Part shown: positions 25,544 through 32,526 of the stretch, piece by piece
Position numbering within the stretch: the stretch's first letter is position 1
Layout of the letters: every line of letters begins with the position of its first letter
Assembly (NCBI RefSeq): GCF_900107815.1
Contig: NZ_FNRK01000021.1
Span: 1 to 42,944, forward strand
Source: Eubacterium aggregans
Lineage (GTDB): Bacteria > Bacillota > Clostridia > Eubacteriales > Eubacteriaceae
Direction of reading: 5' to 3'
DNA length: 42,944 nt
Translations under genes and position numbers: made by a program
Notes under the pieces: model-generated
The model's input: only the letters and a program-made list of their open reading frames with translations
The model's database searches: none
Told to the model about the DNA's origin: nothing

Positions 25544-26505
25544 TAGTTATAAGCAGGGGTATCGAACAACTTGCTCAAGGACCGGCCGAAGTGGATGTAG
25601 TCGATGGCCCGTCCGAAGAGATAGCCCGTATTCAGAACCTTAATTTTGTCGATTTGCTTTTCCTCTGGAATCACCAAGGTATCCAAGGTGACCAGCTCGG
25701 TTAAGGCAGAATCCTGAAGGCGTTCGATGGCTGGCCCGGAGAGAACCGCATGGGTACAGCCAGCCCGCACCGATTTGGCCCCCAGCTTAATGAGTGCATC
25801 CGCACCGCTGGTAATGGTTCCCGCCGTATCAATCATATCGTCGACCATGATACAGTTTTTCCCTTCGATATTCCCAATAACATTCATCACCGCGGTTTCA
25901 TTGGGACGGGGACGTTCCTTATCAATGAGGGCAAAGGGAACACCCAGGGTGCGGGCAAGCTTTCTGGTTCGTTTCACGCTGCCGGCATCTGGTGCCACGA
26001 CACACATATCATCAAGCTTCAAACGGGAGAAGTAATCCGCAATGATTCCACCGCCGGTAAGGTGATCCAGAGGGATATCGAAAAAGCCCTGAATCTGGTT
26101 GGAATGTAAGTCCATACAGATGACCCGATCCGCTCCAGCCGTTGTCAGCAGATTCGCCACCAGCTTCGCGGTAATGGGATCCCGGGATTTCGCCTTGCGA
26201 TCCTGACGGGCATAACCATAATAGGGGATGACGGCATTAATCCGCCCCGCCGATGCCCGCTTCATGGCATCGATGATGATGAGCAATTCCATCAGATTAT
26301 CGTTGCAGGGATAACCCGTGGACTGAATGACATAGACATCCGCACCACGGACTGATTCATACACATTCAAGGCGATTTCACCATCGCTGAAATGTACCAC
26401 CTCGGCGTTGGCCAAGGGGACCTCTAAATAATCTGCGATATCCTGGGCCAGCTTCCGGTTTGAATTCCCGGCAATAAGCTTGATTCCTCCGAATTTTCCA
26501 TCCAT
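25543..26505 (-). CDS. prs: Ribose-phosphate pyrophosphokinase
   Basis: The 320-residue enzyme makes PRPP from ribose 5-phosphate and ATP, supplying purine, pyrimidine, NAD and the Hpt salvage reaction encoded at 11708-12244. FSDGEI, the ATP-binding RQDRKAKSRDPITAK flexible loop, VCxDLHSxQIQGFF (as CMDLHSNQIQGFFDIP), and the PRPP loop VDDMIDTAGTI are all present. It follows glmU by 23 bases and overlaps pth by one. The glmU-prs-pth order is standard in Bacillota. Confidence 0.97.
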   Translation of the reverse strand: MDGKFGGIKLIAGNSNRKLAQDIADYLEVPLANAEVVHFSDGEIALNVYESVRGADVYVIQSTGYPCNDNLMELLIIIDAMKRASAGRINAVIPYYGYARQDRKAKSRDPITAKLVANLLTTAGADRVICMDLHSNQIQGFFDIPLDHLTGGGIIADYFSRLKLDDMCVVAPDAGSVKRTRKLARTLGVPFALIDKERPRPNETAVMNVIGNIEGKNCIMVDDMIDTAGTITSGADALIKLGAKSVRAGCTHAVLSGPAIERLQDSALTELVTLDTLVIPEEKQIDKIKVLNTGYLFGRAIDYIHFGRSLSKLFDTPAYN

Positions 26506-26528
26506 TTGTGTTGTGAGCCTCCTAAAAT

Positions 26529-27914
26529 CTATTTCTCTTTTTTGCCATGCATCTGCGACATTTTTTCCGCATAACCGACTTTATTGACTTGACGGGCCCT
26601 GGCAATGGCCAGGCTATCCTCAGGCACTTCCTGGGTAATGGTGGAGCCGGCTGCCACATAGGAGCCCTCCCGCACCGTCACAGGTGAAATCAAATTGCTG
26701 TTACATCCGATAAAGCAATTATCTTCAACCACTGTTTTAAACTTATTGACCCCATCGTAATTGACAAATACCGTGCCGCAGCCCAAATTAACATTGCGGC
26801 CAACCTCGGCATCCCCAATATAGGTCAGGTGTGAGGCCTTAGCCCCATCCTTCATGACCGCATTCTTTACCTCGACAAAATCCCCAACCTTCACATCCTT
26901 TCCGATGCGGCTGTTGGGCCGCAGGTAAGCGTAGGGCCCAATATGGGAACCGCTATCCACCGTACTGTTTAATATGGTTGAAATCTGAACCTCGACACCA
27001 TCTGCAATGGTGGAATCCACAATCCGGGAATTCTGGCCGATGATGCAGTCCGCACCAATATCCACACGCCCCTCGGTAATCACCCCGGGGTATACCACGG
27101 TATCCTGACCAATGGTGGTATCCGCGCTGATATAGGTGGATGTGGGATCGATGAGAATGACCCCTTCCGCCATCAAGCGCGCGTTGATCCGTCTTCGCAT
27201 AATGGCTTCAACTTGGGCCAGCTGGCCCTTGGAATTCACTGCAGCAATATCCTCCACATCCGGGGTGGCATATGTTCCCACCTTTTTACCCATGGTACGC
27301 AGAATTTCAATGGTATCCGTCAGGTAGTATTCACCCTGGACGTTCTCAGGCACAATCTTTGCCAGGGCTTCCCGCAGACAGGCGGCATCAAAGCAGTACA
27401 TCCCGGAGTTAATCTCCCGGATGGCTCGTTCCTCTGCCGTGGCATCCTTATGCTCCACAATCTTAATGAGGGCATCCCCCTCTTTGACCATGCGCCCGTA
27501 CCCCGTGGGATCGTCAAACACCGCTGTGAGCACGGTTGCCGCATAGCTACCGGCTTCGTGGGCGGCAATCATCTCCGTTAAGGTTTCTGGCCGGATCAAG
27601 GGAGCATCCCCCACCAGGACCAGTACATTGCCCTCAAAGTCCTCTAAAAAAGCGGACGCCTGCATGACGGCATGACCAGTTCCCAGCTGTTCGGCCTGGA
27701 GAAAAGTTTGAACCCCTCCAGGCAGGCTTTTTTTCACTGCCTCCGCCTGGAAACCCACAATAACGGCGATATCCGATACCCCCGCGGCCTGGTTGGCTCG
27801 AATGACATGCCCCAGCAGGGTTTCGCCACAGGCCCGATGGAGGACCTTCGGATTCTTAGAAACCATCCGGGTGCCCTGTCCGGCTGCCAGGATGATGGTT
27901 TTTGTTGCTTTCAT
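26529..27914 (-). CDS. glmU: Bifunctional GlcNAc-1-P uridyltransferase / GlcN-1-P acetyltransferase
   Basis: The 461-residue enzyme makes UDP-GlcNAc, the first wall precursor. The N-terminal nucleotidyltransferase domain has LAAGQGTRM and NPKVLH (residues 9-26), QLGTGHAV and GDAPLI. The C-terminal part (about 255-450) is a left-handed beta helix of hexapeptide repeats ending in the acetyltransferase segment KASHLTYIGDAEVG and NYDGVNKFKT. Length is normal (456-460). It is 149 bases downstream of spoVG and its terminator, so it likely has its own promoter. Confidence 0.97.
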   Translation of the reverse strand: MKATKTIILAAGQGTRMVSKNPKVLHRACGETLLGHVIRANQAAGVSDIAVIVGFQAEAVKKSLPGGVQTFLQAEQLGTGHAVMQASAFLEDFEGNVLVLVGDAPLIRPETLTEMIAAHEAGSYAATVLTAVFDDPTGYGRMVKEGDALIKIVEHKDATAEERAIREINSGMYCFDAACLREALAKIVPENVQGEYYLTDTIEILRTMGKKVGTYATPDVEDIAAVNSKGQLAQVEAIMRRRINARLMAEGVILIDPTSTYISADTTIGQDTVVYPGVITEGRVDIGADCIIGQNSRIVDSTIADGVEVQISTILNSTVDSGSHIGPYAYLRPNSRIGKDVKVGDFVEVKNAVMKDGAKASHLTYIGDAEVGRNVNLGCGTVFVNYDGVNKFKTVVEDNCFIGCNSNLISPVTVREGSYVAAGSTITQEVPEDSLAIARARQVNKVGYAEKMSQMHGKKEK

Positions 27915-27935
27915 ACTGCCTCTTTTCCCAATGGT

Positions 27936-27965
27936 TTATAAATATTTTTGATTTTTTTCAATCAA
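27936..27965 (-). promoter_or_regulatory. Possible promoter of the glmU-prs-pth-mfd operon
   Basis: On the minus strand TTGATT (27965-27960) and TTATAA (27941-27936) with 18 bp spacing. TTGATT and AATCAA form a small palindrome at the -35 box. It is a plausible but weak match in an A/T-rich stretch. Confidence 0.4.
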
Positions 27966-28022
27966 TATTGATAATACCTTTAATTCGCTCCCCTGTCCAT
28001 GACAAATTCATTCCTGTAAACG

Positions 28023-28050
28023 AAAAAAAGGAGAACGCCGTCTCCTTTTT
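28023..28050 (-). terminator. Intrinsic terminator of spoVG
   Basis: A 10-bp stem (28025-28034 with 28041-28050) then a run of T on the minus strand, 14 bases after the spoVG stop. Confidence 0.9.
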
Positions 28051-28063
28051 GTAATCTGTATCC

Positions 28064-28384
28064 TCATTCTTCTTCGAAATCTTCGACGAGTTCGATATGC
28101 TGATTTCCCTGGTCTTCCTCTCCTTTTTCAAAAACCGCCTTGTCGTAGGCTTCCAGCACCACCGACTGCATTTCCTTGCGCATGCTGGAGGTTATGGGGT
28201 GGCAGATGTCCTTAAACTCGCCGTCCGGCGTCTTCCGGCTGGGCATGGCGATAAAGAATCCGCTTTGCCCCTCGATGACTTTAATATCGTGGATTACGAA
28301 GGTGTCATCAAAGGTCACAGAAACAATCCCCCTCATTTTACCGGTCGGGTACAATTTCCTCACTCTTACGTCTGTAATTTCCAT
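28064..28384 (-). CDS. spoVG: SpoVG family regulator
   Basis: The 106-residue protein begins [39 protein letters not shown] and contains the [23 protein letters not shown] block, diagnostic of SpoVG. It binds RNA or DNA site-specifically and acts on septation, capsule or virulence genes in non-sporulators too, so its presence does not prove sporulation. The acidic C-terminal tail ([17 protein letters not shown]) is typical. A GGGGGAAG precedes the ATG. It is monocistronic, with its own terminator. In Bacillus it also sits just before glmU. Confidence 0.97.
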   Translation of the reverse strand: MEITDVRVRKLYPTGKMRGIVSVTFDDTFVIHDIKVIEGQSGFFIAMPSRKTPDGEFKDICHPITSSMRKEMQSVVLEAYDKAVFEKGEEDQGNQHIELVEDFEEE

Positions 28385-28538
28385 GGTTCAGGTCTTCCCC
28401 CTTTTGAAAAATAATTATGTAAGCCTGGTTGTTGTATATGTTATCATATTTCCATCAAAAATGAAATACTTTTCAGTGATTTTTTAGGAGTTGACAATTT
28501 TTTACTCTCGGTGACTCGATCGCTGTCCAAATCTTGAT

Positions 28539-29021
28539 TTAATTTTCATATAGCGTTGCAAGCGCCTGAATTCGCCCCTTCATTTCTGTACGGATTTCCA
28601 GGGGCTCTAAGCACTCACATTTATTACCAAAACTCAACAATATATCGTAGTAGTAGTCATTTTCTATAAAGGGAAATGGCACAATGTACCCCCCATCCCC
28701 ATCTGGCGTAAAGTCTTCATAAGGGCAAAATTCCAAGACCCTGTCCATCACCGATTGATGTACTCGGAGCTTAATTTTAGTTTGCATGGTTGCCCGGGGT
28801 TTGGCAAAGTCCAGGATGGGCTTTTGATAATCCCGGGGGACAAAGACCTCCTCCTGGATTTGTAAGTGCAATACCCGGGATAGTCTGAATAAACGATAAT
28901 CCTGTCTTTTCTGGCAATACCCCTGTAAATACCAACGACTGCTTTTGAGTACAAGCTGATAGGGCTCCACGGTTCGTTCGGTTTTATTGCCGTGGTGGGC
29001 GATGTATTCAAAGGAGAGGTC
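28539..29021 (-). pseudogene. WYL-domain transcriptional regulator, N-terminally truncated
   Basis: From 29021 to 28539 the frame reads DLSFEYIAHHGNKTERT, VEPYQLVLKSSRWYLQGYC, and DYRLFRLSRV, an almost textbook WYL domain, followed by the WCX-like C-terminal part (YDILLSFGNKCECLEP). WYL regulators normally start with about 130 residues carrying a DeoR-type helix-turn-helix. Here the frame is closed by a TAG (29022-29024) immediately before the domain, and the sequence beyond shows no HTH. A GTG at 28970 could still begin a 143-residue protein, but it has no good ribosome binding site. I therefore call it a decayed gene. A free-standing WYL protein cannot be excluded. Confidence 0.75.
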
Positions 29022-29386
29022 CTATACAATGGGTGGGCTAACCATTCTGCCGGATTCCTTAATCGATGCAATGGTTGTGAATGCAAAAATCTTATTGCTC
29101 TTACCAGCCGCCAACACATGGGAAAACCTCAAGCATGGGGCCATCCTCAAAAAAGCAAGGGAATTTCTTGCTTTGGGGCACCGAGGTGGAGGTTCGCTCT
29201 AGGCAAAAAAATTATTGAGCACCTCGGTGTGTTTCAACGGGACACCCTGGGATCCTGGTACGCCTATTTTAGTACCGGTAAACCGGAGCATTTCTTTGCG
29301 CTCACGGAAACCTTACTCCCTGGCCATAAAGGCTGATCCATCCTTGTCATCAATCGTACAAAAATGTAAAAAAAATCAGTCTCCCC
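29022..29386. other. Gene-free relic segment upstream of the WYL fragment
   Basis: No recognisable gene is present. Several short frames cross it on both strands. One on the plus strand ends at a TGA near 29336 and reads GSWYAYFSTGKPEHFFALTE near its end, which has protein-like composition but no family I recognise. There is a short inverted repeat CACCGAGGTG/CACCTCGGTG (about 29179-29229). The region looks like remains of a rearrangement. Confidence 0.4.
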
Positions 29387-29478
29387 TGCGAACCATCGGT
29401 CACCGGCTGTTATTCGCTCACGCTCATATATCAGCAGCCTACAGCTTTGCCGCGCTGCGCTTGCAAAGCTGGACGCGA
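29387..29478 (+). repeat. 92-bp direct repeat, copy 1
   Basis: Identical to 29541-29632 at 90 of 92 positions. It contains two hairpins: GGCTG(C/T)T..AGCAGCC, and a perfect 9-bp stem CAGCTTTGC/GCAAAGCTG. The copies start 154 bases apart. The element is not seen elsewhere in the window. Confidence 0.93.
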
Positions 29479-29497
29479 CATTCGGATGCACAAGTTC

Positions 29498-29535
29498 AAC
29501 AGGTTTTCTTATTTTTCCTTCGGAAAAAACCTGTT
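29498..29535. repeat. Inverted repeat between the two direct repeats
   Basis: Perfect 10-bp arms AACAGGTTTT (29498-29507) and AAAACCTGTT (29526-29535), with an inner TTTTTCC/GGAAAAA pairing that competes with or extends it. It may be an end of a mobile element or a terminator remnant. No clean T-run follows it. Confidence 0.6.
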
Positions 29536-29540
29536 TCACT

Positions 29541-29632
29541 TGCGAACCATCGGTCACCGGCTGCTATTCGCTTACGCTCATATATCAGCAGCCTACAGCT
29601 TTGCCGCGCTGCGCTTGCAAAGCTGGACGCGA
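29541..29632 (+). repeat. 92-bp direct repeat, copy 2
   Basis: This is the second copy, two mismatches from copy 1. Its last hairpin arm carries the TTGCAA (29615-29620) that serves as the likely -35 box of murC. Copy 1 has the same TTGCAA but no -10 box at the right distance. Confidence 0.93.
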
Positions 29633-29643
29633 TGGCTTATAAT
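29615..29643 (+). promoter_or_regulatory. Probable promoter of the murC operon
   Basis: TTGCAA at 29615-29620 and a perfect TATAAT at 29638-29643 with 17 bp between. The start codon TTG 29677 is 34 bases beyond the -10 box, leaving a short leader with AAGGAG. The -35 lies inside repeat copy 2. Confidence 0.75.
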
Positions 29644-29676
29644 TATAGCAATGCTAGAGTAGCAAGGAGTAAGATT

Positions 29677-31101
29677 TTGAAAAAAGAACTCGAAAAAACA
29701 TTTCATAAACCCATTAATAAGCTCTTTTTCATCGGAATCGGTGGGAGCAGCATGAGCGGATTGGCGGGCATGGCTTTAGACCAGGGCCTGTCTGTCGAAG
29801 GCTCGGATATGGTGGAATCCTCATATACTGGTAAGCTGAAGGAACGGGATGTCATCATTCATATTGGCCATAATTATCAAAACATTCCCGAGGATACAGA
29901 TTTGGTAGTGTATTCTGCGGCCATCCATGACGATAACCCGGATATGGTGAGAGCCACCGACTTGGGCTTACCAAAGGTGGAGCGTTCAGATTATCTGGGC
30001 CTTCTCTCCCACGTCTTTCCCAAGACCATCGGTGTTGCCGGTACCCATGGGAAAACCACAACCTCCTCAATGATGGCCGCCCTGCTCCATTACGATGGAC
30101 GGGACCCCAGTGTGAGCATCGGCGGGAAGCTGGACGAAATTGGCGGGAACGCCTGTCTGGGCCACAGTGATTATTTAGTCATTGAATCCTGTGAGTATGT
30201 GGATTCCTTTTTAAAAACCCAGCATTACCTGGGAATCATCACCAATATTGAGGAGGACCATCTGGATTATTTTAAAGGTGGTTTGTCTCAGATCAAGGAA
30301 TCCTTTCACCAATTTGGAGCGATTCTGCCAGAGGATGGGCTTATGGTGGCCTACGGGGATTCCCAGGATGTCCTCGACGCCGTAGCAGACCTGCGCTGCC
30401 CGGTGGTGACCTATGGCCTTTCCGAGAATAACGACTGGGTAGCAAAGAACATTACCTATAATGAACAGGGAAATCCGTCCTTCGATGCCACCCATCACGG
30501 TACCTTTATTGGACATTTTTCCTTAAAGATTCCTGGTGAGCACAATGTTTTAAACGCCATGTCCTGCATTGCTGCTGCCCATTTTCTTGATATTGAAAAG
30601 GATGTCCTGACCCGTACCCTTAAAAACTTCGGTGGGGCGAAGCGCCGTTTTGAATTCCGGGGTGAAGTGGAAGGGATTAATGTCTACGAGGACTACGCCC
30701 ATCATCCCACAGAGCTGAAGGTGGTGGTCCAGGCCTGTTTAAATCATGCCCACAAGCGGTTATGGGTTATTTTCCAGCCCCACACTTATTCCCGCACCTA
30801 TTATTTGTTTGACGATTTTGTGGATGCCTTCGAGGGTGCGGACAAAATTATCCTCAACGATATCTATTCTGACCGGGAGGACAATGATTGGGATATTTAT
30901 TCCGAGGATTTAGCCAAGATTATTAAATTAAAACATCAAACCCCGACGGTCGTTATGACTGATTTTGAGGATATTGTCAAATATCTCACGGATAATCTGG
31001 AATCCGGTGATTTGGTGCTGGTAGCCGGTTCCCAGACTATTAACAAGGTGGCTTATCTGCTGGTGGATGCCCTGAAAGAGAAATATCCCCAGGGCCAATA
31101 A
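29677..31101 (+). CDS. murC: UDP-N-acetylmuramate--L-alanine ligase
   Basis: The 474-residue Mur ligase adds L-Ala to UDP-MurNAc in the cytoplasm. The N-terminal Rossmann domain has FIGIGGSSMSGLAGMA, the central ATPase domain has GTHGKTTTSSMMA (Walker A), ESCEYVDSFL and NIEEDHLDYF, and the C-terminal domain has YEDYAHHPTELKVV and FQPHTYSRT. The frame is open back to 29215, but that part crosses the direct repeats and the promoter. TTG 29677 is preceded by AAGGAG at seven bases and gives a normal length. An ATG at 29632 lacks a ribosome binding site. It heads a four-gene plus-strand operon. Confidence 0.95.
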   Translation: MKKELEKTFHKPINKLFFIGIGGSSMSGLAGMALDQGLSVEGSDMVESSYTGKLKERDVIIHIGHNYQNIPEDTDLVVYSAAIHDDNPDMVRATDLGLPKVERSDYLGLLSHVFPKTIGVAGTHGKTTTSSMMAALLHYDGRDPSVSIGGKLDEIGGNACLGHSDYLVIESCEYVDSFLKTQHYLGIITNIEEDHLDYFKGGLSQIKESFHQFGAILPEDGLMVAYGDSQDVLDAVADLRCPVVTYGLSENNDWVAKNITYNEQGNPSFDATHHGTFIGHFSLKIPGEHNVLNAMSCIAAAHFLDIEKDVLTRTLKNFGGAKRRFEFRGEVEGINVYEDYAHHPTELKVVVQACLNHAHKRLWVIFQPHTYSRTYYLFDDFVDAFEGADKIILNDIYSDREDNDWDIYSEDLAKIIKLKHQTPTVVMTDFEDIVKYLTDNLESGDLVLVAGSQTINKVAYLLVDALKEKYPQGQ

Positions 31102-31129
31102 GGCCAATAAAGAACAGGAGGAATACCCC

Positions 31130-31615
31130 GTGTTCCCATTTTTATCCCCTTCCATCTTTTGGGGAAACCTCGGATTTTTGGGGCTTTCCTTCATTATTTT
31201 AGTGGGTATCCTGCCCATGGTATTCTATATTTTTTCATCCATCGGCTACCAGACCATGGCGAAGGCCAGGGGAATTGAATATCCCTGGCTCGCCTGGCTG
31301 CCGGTGCTGCGGCTCTATCTTTTGGGTGAAATCGTTGGTGAAAAGATGGTCTTTATCCGGTGGACCATCCATTATGTTCAGGTTATTGCACCCGTTTTGG
31401 CGGTGGTCTCATTCCTCTTTCTCGGCCTTTCGTGGATCGGACCGATCCTGGCCGTACTCTATCTTCTGGTATCCTACACCCTAGCTTATCGCCTGCTTCG
31501 GCTGTACGATGATGCCCACGCCACTACGTTGCTGCTGCTTTCTATTGTCCTCCCATTCCTGTTGAGCCTGTACCCTTTTATCCTGCGTCATCGGGTATGG
31601 ACCGAGTATTTATAA
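31130..31615 (+). CDS. Membrane protein of unknown function (four helices)
   Basis: The 161-residue protein has about four membrane helices (about 14-36, 78-100, 103-125, 133-153). Its segment FSSIGYQTMAKARGIEYPW followed by LAWLPVLRLYLLGEIVG matches the next protein closely, so the two are paralogues. I do not recognise a characterised family. The start is GTG 31130, with AGGAGG eight bases before it. It follows murC by 28 bases and is followed by its paralogue after 12, so it is part of the murC operon. A role in the envelope is only inferred from position. Confidence 0.75.
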   Translation: MFPFLSPSIFWGNLGFLGLSFIILVGILPMVFYIFSSIGYQTMAKARGIEYPWLAWLPVLRLYLLGEIVGEKMVFIRWTIHYVQVIAPVLAVVSFLFLGLSWIGPILAVLYLLVSYTLAYRLLRLYDDAHATTLLLLSIVLPFLLSLYPFILRHRVWTEYL

Positions 31616-31627
31616 GGAGGTCCTTCT

Positions 31628-32515
31628 ATGTATCCTGATTATTTCTTTTCCTCGGGCTATGATCTACTGCCATTCTTCATGATCCTGAGTATTCTAGCCA
31701 TCTTTTTCTTGTTCTTTTTGCTGTCATTGGCCATACTGTCCTATATTTTTTCCAGCCTTGCCCTTTATACCATGGCCAAGAACCGCCACTTCAAGCATTC
31801 CTGGCTGGCCTGGGTCCCAGGGGCAAGCCGCTATATCCACGGTGGCTTGATTGGGGATGGCGTCCTCATCGGCTCCTGGTATATTCCATGGGCCAGTCTA
31901 TTCCTGCCCCTTTCAGGGTTCGCCCTTATTTTCCTGAATTCTGCTTTAGGAGCCATTCCTTTTATGGGCTGGTTTTTACTTATTCTGGTAAATATCGCGG
32001 TGCTGGTATACGGCTATTGCGGGCTGTACCGTTTGTATAAAATCTACGCAGGGCACAATGCCGTACTCTATACCGTTTTGTCCATCGTTCCGGTCACGGC
32101 CATTGCTGCCCCCTTCTTCCTCTTTGCCATCCGGAGCAATCCGGCGGATTTTTCCCAGGTGCGTATCGACCCGCCCAAGGCAAAGCTCTGGGGCAGCTAC
32201 GATATTCTGGCCCTGGCCAGCGGTATTCTCACCTTGTTTACCGCCCCCTATGGCAATGCATTTTGGACTGGTGTCCTAGCCATTCTTTTCGCCATTCTGG
32301 CCTTTCAGGAGCTTCGAGTGACCCATCGTTCTTATACCCTGGCACTCCTTGGTTTAATCTTTGGAATCCTGGGTATTCTGCTGAATTTTATTCTTCCAGC
32401 ACTGATTTCGACTTTTATGGACAGCACTGTTTTTTCACCTTTTTTGAATCAATACGATGATTACACTCCCCATCACCCCGATTTATTCGACATCATGGAT
32501 GGGCATTATATTTAG
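31628..32515 (+). CDS. Membrane protein of unknown function with DUF4190-like C-terminus
   Basis: The 295-residue protein has about seven membrane helices. The first half (about 1-165) parallels the upstream protein: FSSLALYTMAKNRHFKHSW then LAWVPGASRYIHGGLIG. The second half (about 190-265) has two or three helices around FQELRVTHRSYTLALLGLIFG, a pattern like DUF4190 membrane domains. No catalytic motif is visible. AAGGAGG precedes the ATG. It lies 12 bases from each neighbour in the murC operon. Function unknown. Confidence 0.75.
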   Translation: MYPDYFFSSGYDLLPFFMILSILAIFFLFFLLSLAILSYIFSSLALYTMAKNRHFKHSWLAWVPGASRYIHGGLIGDGVLIGSWYIPWASLFLPLSGFALIFLNSALGAIPFMGWFLLILVNIAVLVYGYCGLYRLYKIYAGHNAVLYTVLSIVPVTAIAAPFFLFAIRSNPADFSQVRIDPPKAKLWGSYDILALASGILTLFTAPYGNAFWTGVLAILFAILAFQELRVTHRSYTLALLGLIFGILGILLNFILPALISTFMDSTVFSPFLNQYDDYTPHHPDLFDIMDGHYI

Positions 32516-32526
32516 GAGGTATCCTT

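Noticed and set aside
28064-28384. spoVG as evidence that the organism sporulates
   Set aside because: SpoVG is widespread in non-sporulating Bacillota, and the spore-specific genes usually found in this block are absent.
28748-29119. Minus-strand frame of 123 codons overlapping the WYL fragment
   Set aside because: It is out of frame with the WYL domain and has low-complexity Pro/Arg-rich content. I checked whether a frameshift would join it to the WYL frame to restore a regulator, but it contains no HTH.
29387-29632. CRISPR array
   Set aside because: There are only two copies, each 92 bp with internal hairpins and a 62-base gap, and no cas genes. This is not a CRISPR layout.
29215-29676. 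N-terminal extension of murC giving a 628-residue protein
   Set aside because: The extension translates the two direct repeats and the promoter. TTG 29677 with AAGGAG yields the normal MurC length.
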